NCBI GenBank assembly: GCA_025455085.1
Contig: JALONF010000327.1
Location: forward strand, 1 to 5,975
Direction of reading: 5' to 3'
DNA length: 5,975 bases
Source of the DNA: Ignavibacteriaceae bacterium
GTDB taxonomy: Bacteria; Bacteroidota; Ignavibacteria; Ignavibacteriales; Ignavibacteriaceae
Shown here: one piece after another, positions 1 through 5,973 of the stretch
Numbering within the stretch: the stretch's first letter is position 1
How the letters are laid out: each line of letters starts with the position of its first letter
The notes under the pieces: model-generated
Told to the model about the DNA's origin: nothing
The model's database searches: none
Seen by the model: only the letters and a program-made list of their open reading frames with translations
Made by a program: the position numbers and the translations under genes

Positions 1-1
1 T

Positions 2-766
2 GGAAAAGTTGTAATTTATTGGGACGGTGATGAAACTGAAAACTCGAGAGACTTTGTTACCAAGCAGCAGGATTTTGAAGGCTACAAAATTTACAGAGCA
101 ACCGATGCGAACTTCCGAGACGCAAGAACAATAACTAATGCACTTGGTGTACTGACTTTCGATAAACCAATAGCACAATATGATCTTGCAAATGAATATA
201 GCGGTTTCTTCATCCCCAGTGCTGAGCTGTTGGAAGCCTTTGGTGGTACTACTTTCAATTTTAGTGATCCTGATCCTGACAAAGGAAATTCAGGAATAGT
301 TAATAGGTTTGTTGATTCAACAGTTACTCCGGGAATTACTTATTACTATGCTGTTTGCGCTTTTGATCATGGAGACGGAACGCCTGATATATTCCCTGAA
401 GAAAATGGCAAGTTCATCTTCCGATCGAATACAGGTGAAGTTATACTCGATGATAACACTGCACTTATTACTCCGGGAAGAAGACCCGCAGGATACTCGA
501 ACGCATTTCTTGATGATCTCACCGAATCAGATCCATTTTTTGGAACAGGTTACTCAGCAGTAGAAATCATAGATGAAGAACAGGTTAGAAATGGATTTAA
601 TTATCAGGTTGTATTTCAGGATACCGGACTAACAGACATTACAGCTAACTGGTCACTACTTGATTTGCAGACTCCCGATACAGTCTTTGTGCCTCTGGCT
701 AATCAAACATACATTGTTAATCCAAATGATTCGATTCGATTCGATTCCATTGCCAGCCGGCACTGA
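2..766 (+). CDS. Large secreted T9SS cargo protein, upstream portion (5' end off window, frame lost at 728-747)
   Basis: This frame is open from the first bases of the window, so the true start lies upstream. It reads as an extracellular beta-sandwich protein. An early stretch, DFEGYKIYRATD (about nt 77-112), followed later by a TPGITYYYAVCAFD segment (about nt 326-367), resembles the fibronectin type III-like modules found in large secreted Ignavibacteria/Bacteroidota proteins. The frame ends in a TGA at 764-766 just after a run of GATTC repeats, with an unnatural tail (ASRH). The adjacent +1 frame then continues with natural-looking sequence to 1718. I therefore infer that 2-766 and 726-1718 are one gene interrupted by a change in repeat number or by a sequence error. 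No enzymatic motif is visible and the function is unknown; the cargo assignment rests on the C-terminal domain in the second part. Confidence 0.75.
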   Translation, partial: GKVVIYWDGDETENSRDFVTKQQDFEGYKIYRATDANFRDARTITNALGVLTFDKPIAQYDLANEYSGFFIPSAELLEAFGGTTFNFSDPDPDKGNSGIVNRFVDSTVTPGITYYYAVCAFDHGDGTPDIFPEENGKFIFRSNTGEVILDDNTALITPGRRPAGYSNAFLDDLTESDPFFGTGYSAVEIIDEEQVRNGFNYQVVFQDTGLTDITANWSLLDLQTPDTVFVPLANQTYIVNPNDSIRFDSIASRH

Positions 767-1718
767 TACAGTAATTGTGAATGGTTCTAAAGTTGCCGTA
801 ACAGGTCAATCATATTATAAAGCAGACTACCAGGTGCTTATCGATAGTTATGAACTTTTTGCCGGAGAAACACCTGTTCGTCATGGTTTCAGGGTACAAC
901 TTTATAATGATCCTATTACATTAGATACGACTTTTGCTGTAGATATTCCTTCAGATCCACCTCCGACTTTTGAAGTTATAAGATTCGTTGCATTAAATCC
1001 TAAATATAATGGTTATGCTACTCCAAATGACTATGTGATTGAGTTCTATAATACAATCGTTGATACATCAGTAGTAGATACCGTTGGTTCGGGTGCAAGT
1101 AATATTATTCCTGCAAGACCAGTTAATTTTAAGGTTAAAAACGTTACTAAAGATCAATACGTTGATTTTGCATATTTAAGGACTGGAACATTAAGTTATA
1201 CTTATAGCATATGGTTTAAGGAGTATCTGCAGGGGCAATATGTTAGAACCTGGCGGGTAAATATAAGATATAGATCACTCAGTGATCTCGAAACTGCCGG
1301 TACCTTTAATATATACACATTAAAGCCGTTCAATCAGAATGACAGCTTCTTCTTCACAATGCAAGGAGCCAGAATTGATGATGAGCTGGCTAAAGAACAG
1401 CTTGATAAAATAAAAGTTGTACCCAATCCTTATGTTGTCACTCACCAAGGGGAACAGAGATTATTGAGTACGCAAACGAGTGGCAGAGGTGAAAGGGAAA
1501 TAAGATTTACTTATGTACCTCCCGGATCAAAAATTTCAATATTTACAGTTCGAGGGGAATTAGTTAGAACTCTCTATTCAGAAAACCTTTATGTTGGTGA
1601 TGTCTACTGGAATCTAAGAAGCGAAGAAAACATCGATGTTGCTTTTGGTATTTATGTGTTTGTTTTAGATGCACCGAATATTGGCACCAAGATTGGCAAA
1701 TTTGCCTTAATTAAATAA
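726..1718 (+). CDS. Large secreted T9SS cargo protein, downstream portion with C-terminal sorting-like domain
   Basis: This is the continuation of the gene at 2-766 in the +1 frame. An ATG at 726 happens to open it, but it has no Shine-Dalgarno sequence and sits at the repeat, so I regard it as a fortuitous start rather than a real one. The meaningful coding begins within the GATTC array and continues NDSIPLPAGTDTV. The middle is beta-rich with no catalytic motif. The last 100 residues or so (from about nt 1408) form a type IX secretion C-terminal domain of divergent style. It opens with KIKVVPNPYVV, has central strands IRFTYVPPGSKISIFTVRGE, then VYWNLRSEEN and AFGIYVFVLDAP, and ends IGKFALIK. 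The canonical version would have NFPNPFNP and end in a KKMxLLK-type motif. In T9SS, such domains direct passage through the outer membrane and are then removed or used for anchoring. The TAA stop is followed after 14 bases by the PorV-like start, suggesting co-transcription. Confidence 0.75.
   Translation: MIRFDSIPLPAGTDTVIVNGSKVAVTGQSYYKADYQVLIDSYELFAGETPVRHGFRVQLYNDPITLDTTFAVDIPSDPPPTFEVIRFVALNPKYNGYATPNDYVIEFYNTIVDTSVVDTVGSGASNIIPARPVNFKVKNVTKDQYVDFAYLRTGTLSYTYSIWFKEYLQGQYVRTWRVNIRYRSLSDLETAGTFNIYTLKPFNQNDSFFFTMQGARIDDELAKEQLDKIKVVPNPYVVTHQGEQRLLSTQTSGRGEREIRFTYVPPGSKISIFTVRGELVRTLYSENLYVGDVYWNLRSEENIDVAFGIYVFVLDAPNIGTKIGKFALIK
728..747 (+). repeat. Pentanucleotide tandem array (GATTC)4 at a frame switch
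   Basis: Four perfect head-to-tail copies of the 5-bp unit GATTC lie inside the first cargo gene. The reading frame that is sensible upstream (TYIVNPNDS) dies at a TGA 17 bases after the array, while the frame that is sensible downstream (PLPAGTDTVIVNG) is displaced by one. Counting bases, 5 copies or 2 copies would join the two frames (NDSIRFDSIPLP or NDSIPLP), whereas 3 or 4 copies would not. Repeats with a unit length not divisible by three inside a surface-protein gene are the known substrate for slipped-strand phase variation, as in Neisseria opa genes with CTCTT. Only four units are present, so a fixed mutation or a sequencing error is also possible. Confidence 0.8.
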
Positions 1719-1719
1719 T

Positions 1720-1723
1720 GGAG
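1720..1723 (+). promoter_or_regulatory. Ribosome binding site choosing the PorV-like start
   Basis: GGAG lies nine bases before the ATG at 1733. An alternative in-frame ATG at 1718 overlaps the previous stop codon by one base (TAATG). That start would place MENVI in front of an otherwise standard signal peptide beginning MKKILIV, and would leave the GGAG inside the coding region. The 1733 start is therefore preferred, although coupled re-initiation at 1718 cannot be excluded. Confidence 0.55.
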
Positions 1724-1732
1724 AATGTAATT

Positions 1733-2734
1733 ATGAAAAAGATTTTAATAGTTTTTTTACTCTCTGTTGCTTGTGTGTTTGGTCAATCGAAAGTAGGATC
1801 AACAGCAGCACCATTTCTTAACATTGGTATTGGTCCGCGTGCAATTTCAATGGGTGGAGCATTCATTGCTACAGCAAGTGATGTAAGTTCATTATACTGG
1901 AATCCGGCAGGTGCCTCAAGAAGTGACATTAACGAAGCAATGTTTTCCCACTCAAGCTGGTTTGCGGATATTAATTATAATTGGGCTGGCGCCATGCTAA
2001 AGCTGGGCGATGCCGGTACAGTTGGTCTTAATCTTACCTATTTGGATTACGGAGATATGGAAATAACAACTCTGGCTGAACAGGATGGGACCGGTCAGTT
2101 CTTCTCAGCTCATGATCTCTCAATGGGCTTAACCTATGCATATAATCTAACTGACAGATTCTCCTTGGGCGGAACGGTAAAATATATCCAATCGAAAATT
2201 TGGAATACATCTGCGAGTGCTTTTGCCGTTGATCTCGGAGTCCTGTTTCATTCGGATATTTATGGACTGAGAATAGCCGCAACAATAACAAACTTCGGGA
2301 CTCCTATGAAAATGGATGGAAAAGACCTGCTTGTTCAGCATGATATTGATCCGAACAATTATGGTAACAATGATCAGATTCTTGCAACACTTCAGACTGG
2401 TGAATTTCCGCTTCCATTAACCTTCAGGATAGGTTTGGCTATGGATGTTTTAAACAATGAAGAACATCGTATTACTTTAGCTGCTGACGCTATGCACCCA
2501 AACGATAACGATGAATCTGTAAATGTGGGTGGTGAGTATATGTTTAATAATCTGGTCGCGTTCAGAGTAGGTTATAAATCACTGTTTTTAGATAACTCTG
2601 AGGAAGGATTAACTGCCGGAGTAGGACTTAATTACAATTTTACCAGTGATTTTGGTGTGAGAGTAGATTATGCTTACCAGGACTTTGGAATATTGGATTA
2701 TACTCAGCATTTTTCACTAGGTATTAAATTTTGA
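1733..2734 (+). CDS. PorV/PorQ-family outer-membrane beta-barrel protein (T9SS)
   Basis: The encoded protein is 333 residues from the chosen start. Residues 1-18 or so (MKKILIVFLLSVACVFGQS) form a Sec signal peptide. Immediately after it comes the family signature KVGSTAAPFLNIGIGPRAI, then SMGGAFIATASDVSSLYWNPAG, which I recognise from PorV/PorQ (FadL-fold) proteins. The remainder alternates short amphipathic strands and loops and ends in HFSLGIKF, a C-terminal aromatic residue typical of outer-membrane barrels. PorV in known T9SS receives cargo from the SprA translocon and delivers it to the PorU attachment complex; PorQ is a related barrel. Which paralogue this is cannot be decided from sequence alone, so no symbol is given. 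It lies directly behind a cargo gene with a divergent C-terminal domain, which suggests that the two work as a pair. Confidence 0.85.
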   Translation: MKKILIVFLLSVACVFGQSKVGSTAAPFLNIGIGPRAISMGGAFIATASDVSSLYWNPAGASRSDINEAMFSHSSWFADINYNWAGAMLKLGDAGTVGLNLTYLDYGDMEITTLAEQDGTGQFFSAHDLSMGLTYAYNLTDRFSLGGTVKYIQSKIWNTSASAFAVDLGVLFHSDIYGLRIAATITNFGTPMKMDGKDLLVQHDIDPNNYGNNDQILATLQTGEFPLPLTFRIGLAMDVLNNEEHRITLAADAMHPNDNDESVNVGGEYMFNNLVAFRVGYKSLFLDNSEEGLTAGVGLNYNFTSDFGVRVDYAYQDFGILDYTQHFSLGIKF

Positions 2735-2768
2735 CCTCATTAAAAGCATTTATTAAATAAAAATTTTC

Positions 2769-2776
2769 TATATTTA
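2769..2776 (+). promoter_or_regulatory. Weak candidate -7 element for the 2830 gene
   Basis: The 95-bp gap after the barrel gene is very AT-rich. TATATTTA at 2769-2776 resembles the Bacteroidota -7 consensus TAnnTTTG with the last base changed, and lies about 55 bases before the ATG at 2830. No convincing TTG-type -33 box sits at the expected distance (only TTT near 2748-2750). The element is offered because this gap is the likely place for a separate promoter; it could equally be chance in AT-rich DNA. No terminator-like hairpin for the upstream gene is visible here. Confidence 0.2.
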
Positions 2777-2815
2777 TACGGCAAAATCTAATAAAAACAA
2801 CATTTCATCACTAAT

Positions 2816-2822
2816 AGAAGGA
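2816..2822 (+). promoter_or_regulatory. Ribosome binding site AGAAGGA
   Basis: AGAAGGA, a good Shine-Dalgarno match, lies seven bases before the ATG at 2830 and supports that start. The start is followed at once by a clear signal peptide. Confidence 0.6.
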
Positions 2823-2829
2823 TAATATT

Positions 2830-3987
2830 ATGAATAAAGTACTTTACGTTTCCTTTTTGCTCCTGCTTGCGGGTATTTCTTTTGCCCAGCCTAAAGACAT
2901 TCTCGTTAACTGGGAATGCAATATGGAGATTGAAATTCTCTCCGGTAGATTTACTCCCGGTGATACTGTAGCAGCCAGAGGCGACTTTAATGGCTGGGGA
3001 CGTTATGATCTCGTGCCAAATCCAATTGATCCTAATTTCTATGTCAGCGAGACTCCATATACAGTTACTAACGCATCAGTTGGTGATACAATAATTAGGG
3101 GTTATAAATTTTTCTATACACCGAATAGCTGGGAAGGTGGAGACAATAGAATATACATTCTAACTCAAGCAGATTACGATAATGGTGAAGCTACCGTATC
3201 TCGTGCATTTAATGATGGAACCCTGGAAACTGTTACAAATCAGGCAACCCAAGTTTTGTTTACTGTTGATTGTAATGGAGCAGTATCAGCAATAAATAAT
3301 CAACCGTTTACCGCTATCAATACAGTCCATATGGCTGGTGGTACGCCACCATTACAGTGGCCAGATTTAGGTTGGCCAGATGCTCAGATCGACAGAATGA
3401 TTCCAATGTTCGATGATGGTACAAATGGAGATCCGACTGCAGGCGATAAAATATTCTCAGCTATTGTAACTTTCCCTGCCTATACCATTTTTCAAATACA
3501 GTATAAGTATGGAATTAACTATGGCGATGCTGCAAATAACCAGGGTGGTAATGATAACGAGAATGCTATTGGTGCTAACCACGTTATTAATTTGTTTGCA
3601 CTTGCCTGGTATTGCCGGGTTGACAACACTTTCGGAACCATGGGAACTCATACATTTACCACGGATGTAAACGAAATTCCTGGTTCAACTCCAAGTGCTT
3701 ATGCTCTTGAGCAGAACTTCCCAAATCCTTTCAACCCAGGAACTACCATTAATTTCAGTATTCCTGCTGAAGGAACCATTAATTTCAGTATTCCTGCTGA
3801 AGGATTTGTAACTCTTGATGTTTATAACTCAATTGGACAAAAGGTTGCCAGCTTAGTTAATGAAACAAAGACTGCTGGTTCATATACAGTTGGCTTTGAC
3901 GCTTCTGATCTTACCAGTGGAATTTATTTCTACAAGATCAGCTCAGGTAACTTTACCGAAACAAAGAAGATGATTTTATTGAAGTAA
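2830..3987 (+). CDS. Secreted carbohydrate-binding-like protein with T9SS type A sorting domain
   Basis: This is a complete 385-residue protein. Residues 1-19 are a Sec signal peptide, with likely cleavage after SFA. Residues 45-110 or so look like a starch/glycogen-binding E-set fold (CBM20/CBM48-like): VAARGDFNGWG at 47-57, GYKFFY at 91-96 and WEGGDNR at 101-107. Residues 160-255 or so form a second beta-sandwich, with VHMAGG, LQWPDLGWPD, a MFDDGTNGDPTAGDKIFSA segment and QYKYGINYG. Residues 289-385 are a canonical type A sorting domain with ALEQNFPNPFNPG, VTLDVYNSIGQKVASLVNE, LTSGIYFYKI and terminal KKMILLK. There is no catalytic domain, so a glycan-binding or cell-surface role is inferred and the ligand is unknown. 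Within the sorting domain, TINFSIPAEG occurs twice in a row (306-315 and 316-325), an extra beta-strand's worth of sequence compared with the family. The gene has its own ribosome binding site and lies 95 bp after the PorV-like gene. Confidence 0.85.
   Translation: MNKVLYVSFLLLLAGISFAQPKDILVNWECNMEIEILSGRFTPGDTVAARGDFNGWGRYDLVPNPIDPNFYVSETPYTVTNASVGDTIIRGYKFFYTPNSWEGGDNRIYILTQADYDNGEATVSRAFNDGTLETVTNQATQVLFTVDCNGAVSAINNQPFTAINTVHMAGGTPPLQWPDLGWPDAQIDRMIPMFDDGTNGDPTAGDKIFSAIVTFPAYTIFQIQYKYGINYGDAANNQGGNDNENAIGANHVINLFALAWYCRVDNTFGTMGTHTFTTDVNEIPGSTPSAYALEQNFPNPFNPGTTINFSIPAEGTINFSIPAEGFVTLDVYNSIGQKVASLVNETKTAGSYTVGFDASDLTSGIYFYKISSGNFTETKKMILLK
3745..3804 (+). repeat. Perfect 30-bp in-frame tandem duplication in the sorting domain
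   Basis: Positions 3745-3774 and 3775-3804 are identical base for base and encode TINFSIPAEG twice. The identity stops sharply on both sides: the base before each copy differs, as do the bases after. The absence of any synonymous difference points to a recent event or an assembly artefact. Removing one copy gives the usual NPFNPGTTINFSIPAEGFVT spacing of type A sorting domains. Confidence 0.95.
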
Positions 3988-4003
3988 TCCTTCCGGATTG
4001 TTT
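3982..4003 (+). terminator. Possible weak hairpin terminator overlapping the stop codon
   Basis: AATCC-TTCC-GGATT forms a perfect 5-bp stem with a four-base loop. It can be extended outward by two G-U wobbles and two A-U pairs to a 9-bp stem, with a short TTT in its 3' arm. The stop codon of the 2830 gene is inside the left arm. There is no long T-run after the stem, so termination strength would be modest. The position between convergent genes is what one expects for a terminator. Confidence 0.3.
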
Positions 4004-4138
4004 CAACTAAAAGTTAAAGCCCCGTTACCGGGATCTTGGGATATAACTGTCAAAGTATGGGATAACAATGAAAATATTTTTCGAATGCTAACACTATCAA
4101 TAGTTGTAGATTACTTCGACAATATTTCTGTTAGCTGA
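3983..4138 (+). other. Unexplained protein-like open frame between convergent genes
   Basis: The frame running from just after the TGA at 3980-3982 to a TGA at 4136-4138 has no start codon in its first half. It nevertheless reads as a plausible beta-strand protein: FQLKVKAPLPGSWDITVKVW followed by DNNENIF. Hydrophobic and polar residues alternate, and the stretch looks like the end of a beta-sandwich domain. Its last part overlaps the 3' end of the minus-strand SGNH gene. It may be a remnant of a lost gene 3' end, or chance. I do not recognise the family. Confidence 0.2.
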
Positions 4139-5706
4139 GCCTTCAGACTTTGTGCATTCGGAAAATCAGGTTTAATACTCAGGCATTTTTTAATAGACTC
4201 AAGCGCATTTTTATAATCTTCCTTTTGAATATATGCCCCGGTCAAATTGTAATATGTTTGAGCATCAGTTCTGTCAAATTCAATACTTGCTGATAAATAT
4301 TTAATTGCCTCATCAACTTTTTTTCTATTCAGACTAATATTGCCAAGCCACTTTGCTGAGAAGGCATCGGGAGTTTCTTTAAATCGCTTAAATAAAAAAT
4401 TATATGCGAGATCGTATTCCTTAACATTGATTAGCTGTGAAGCAGCATAATCATAATCGTTTAACTTGAATGGATATTGTGAAACAAGAACCTGAAACTC
4501 TTTAGCGAAGTTCAAATAATCTCTTTTTAAAAGGTACCATTCAGCAGCTTCCCGGTGACCACTTTCCCAATTCATATTTTCAACAGCGATTTTATATGCT
4601 ATCGAATCTATTCTATCACTCGTCTTTAATTCTTTAATGAAGGATAAATCAGGTTTATCAACAAATGGCCAGTCATTCAGTAAGCCAGCTAATCTTATAT
4701 CAGAAATTACCGAGTCGAGTCTTGAGAAAGCAAAATTATGTATAACGGTACTATCTTGTCGGTTATCTGTAATTTGCAATTTTTTATCATCAGGTAGGAA
4801 ACGGTTTCTTTCCATCACGTCAAAATATATTTTGCCCATCAAAAGATAACCGCTTAGAGACGGATGAAGATGATCGACGATTAAATTATTTCCAACAACT
4901 CCATCCGGACTGTTTGCATTGAAGGCTGAATCCACATCAACGAAACCACAATTAAATTTTTCAGCGAGTCTTTTAATAGTCTCATTTATTTTTTCAGGAG
5001 CTCTGAATCTTAGTGCATCAAGGTCCTTCGATTTCCGGAAAAGAGAATCTGCCGAATATGAATTCCCATGCTTTAATTGATGCAGAGCTTTTAAATAAAC
5101 CGAATCAGCAAATTCATTGCTATTATGTCCAACCGATATGAAAGGTTTCCGATCTCTTAAATTGCTCACAAGTGTACCAATCACAACAGGAACACCTGCA
5201 TCTTTAGTCATTTGAAGAATGTCCTCGAAATTTCCTTCGAATTGTTCTAAGCCAACATTGTACGATTCAGAATTAAACGGAATCAATTGCTCTTTTACGA
5301 TTCGTGCCATCAAAGTTCCGCCGCGTTGTGATTCAAGTTCAGGATTGCTGCTGAAAATTGAGATTAACGAACTAATACTATTCCGAAGTAGTTCTAATGA
5401 TTTAAACTTATTCAACCAGATAAGAAAATTGACGAACTCCCGTGAGTTGCCTATATTTTCAGTTGAGCCAACCCCAAATGCCCCGTAGTATTCATTATGC
5501 CCGGCATAGATTAATATCAAGTCTGGTTTTTGCTCAAGCACTTCGGGAATTAAATCCCTGATTGTATATGAGTTAGTTGCGGTTATACCAAGGTTAACTA
5601 CTTCTATGTATTTATCCGGGTAAATTAATTCAAGACGATCGCGGATGTATCTGGAGAAGGTGCCATTTGGTGAAAAAGGAAAACCCTGTGCACTGCTTCC
5701 TCCCAT
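4111..5706 (-). CDS. SGNH/GDSL-like hydrolase with C-terminal TPR, catalytic portion (N-terminus detached)
   Basis: The frame encodes 531 residues from the first in-frame ATG. SGNH block I is GGSSAQG with likely catalytic Ser4. Block II is VVNLGITATNSYT with Gly40 as the oxyanion residue. Block III is YAGHNEYYGA with Asn71. Block V is VDHLHPS, giving the Asp278/His281 pair, so all four catalytic blocks are intact. The region after residue 300 is helical, with at least one clear TPR unit near 482-515 (AQTYYNLTGAYIQKEDYKNA). The ATG at 5706 is unlikely to be the native start because it removes the first beta strand: the open frame upstream continues KRENAFRIFVMGGSS, exactly what precedes block I in this family, but has no start codon before a TAA at 5757-5755. 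The natural N-terminus is the anchor segment at 5736-5936 in another frame. The substrate is unknown; an esterase or deacetylase acting on envelope glycans is a family-level guess. Confidence 0.8.
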   Translation of the reverse strand: MGGSSAQGFPFSPNGTFSRYIRDRLELIYPDKYIEVVNLGITATNSYTIRDLIPEVLEQKPDLILIYAGHNEYYGAFGVGSTENIGNSREFVNFLIWLNKFKSLELLRNSISSLISIFSSNPELESQRGGTLMARIVKEQLIPFNSESYNVGLEQFEGNFEDILQMTKDAGVPVVIGTLVSNLRDRKPFISVGHNSNEFADSVYLKALHQLKHGNSYSADSLFRKSKDLDALRFRAPEKINETIKRLAEKFNCGFVDVDSAFNANSPDGVVGNNLIVDHLHPSLSGYLLMGKIYFDVMERNRFLPDDKKLQITDNRQDSTVIHNFAFSRLDSVISDIRLAGLLNDWPFVDKPDLSFIKELKTSDRIDSIAYKIAVENMNWESGHREAAEWYLLKRDYLNFAKEFQVLVSQYPFKLNDYDYAASQLINVKEYDLAYNFLFKRFKETPDAFSAKWLGNISLNRKKVDEAIKYLSASIEFDRTDAQTYYNLTGAYIQKEDYKNALESIKKCLSIKPDFPNAQSLKAQLTEILSK

Positions 5707-5735
5707 AACAAAAATTCTGAAAGCATTTTCTCTCT

Positions 5736-5936
5736 TTACAAGGCGACATCCGGATTAAGCATCTGTTTTGTTTCAGTAATCTTAATCCATTGATCATCAT
5801 TCCTGCCATAATTAAAAATTCTTAGAATGATTTCGAGTAGTACAAAGAAAAGAATAGGAATAAGAATCAATATCATGTAGAACCAGAACGGAGATTTAGT
5901 CTTTCTGGTTTTTTTATTTTCTTCAGTTTTATTCAA
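5736..5936 (-). pseudogene. Membrane-anchor N-terminus of the SGNH/TPR protein, cut off by frame disruption
   Basis: This 66-residue frame has a lysine/arginine-rich start (NKTEENKKTRKTK), then one hydrophobic helix at residues 16-40 or so (FWFYMILILIPILFFVLLEI), then RIFNYGRNDDQWIK and LNPDVAL before a TAA. The positive-inside pattern predicts a cytoplasmic N-terminus, with the hydrolase domain exported to the periplasm or surface side. From memory of Ignavibacteria homologues, LNPDVA is followed by roughly 25-30 residues (starting RYF-like) before ENAFRIFV and GGSS. Here that linker is missing and the frame changes, so an internal deletion fits better than a one-base slip. The start is a TTG at 5936; no ATG or GTG exists between it and two in-frame TAA codons upstream, and the only later ATG is inside the membrane helix. 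This is probably one gene with 4111-5706, now broken. Confidence 0.65.
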
Positions 5937-5973
5937 TAGAATTCTTTTGACTTATTATGGCTTCAAGCTGCTG
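5929..5973 (-). CDS. C-terminal end of an upstream gene (partial)
   Basis: On the minus strand, the frame entering from the right edge reads QQLEAIISQKNSIE and stops at a TAA at 5931-5929. It overlaps the TTG start of the SGNH anchor segment by eight bases, an arrangement typical of translationally coupled operon genes. Only 14 codons are visible, too few to identify the protein. The overlap supports the TTG start downstream and suggests the SGNH gene is not first in its transcription unit. Confidence 0.4.
   Translation of the reverse strand, partial: QQLEAIISQKNSIE

Noticed and set aside
309..563. Leucine-rich open frame overlapping the first cargo gene
   Set aside because: It is an out-of-frame shadow of the 2-766 coding frame, with no ribosome binding site or recognisable domain.
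1718..1732. ATG at 1718 as the start of the PorV-like protein
   Set aside because: It adds MENVI before a standard MKK signal peptide and swallows the GGAG that is well spaced for the ATG at 1733.
1733..1790. Lipoprotein signal (SVAC) in the PorV-like precursor
   Set aside because: Position -3 is Ser rather than Leu/Val/Ile, and the protein is a barrel with a normal signal peptide; a lipobox is not supported.
2034..2341. Minus-strand open frames inside the PorV-like gene
   Set aside because: They are antisense shadows with no protein-like pattern; the plus-strand barrel explains the sequence.
4021..4032. CCCG-TTAC-CGGG hairpin as a terminator
   Set aside because: The stem is only 4 bp, cannot be extended, and is not followed by a T-run.
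5704..5706. ATG at 5706 as a genuine start of a free-standing SGNH hydrolase
   Set aside because: It begins at the very edge of catalytic block I and omits the first strand (RIFV), while matching sequence continues upstream in frame; a functional native start here is unlikely.
5730..5735. (AG)3 tract as the cause of the SGNH frame break
   Set aside because: The TAA that ends the anchor frame lies upstream of this tract, so slippage within it cannot rejoin the two frames.
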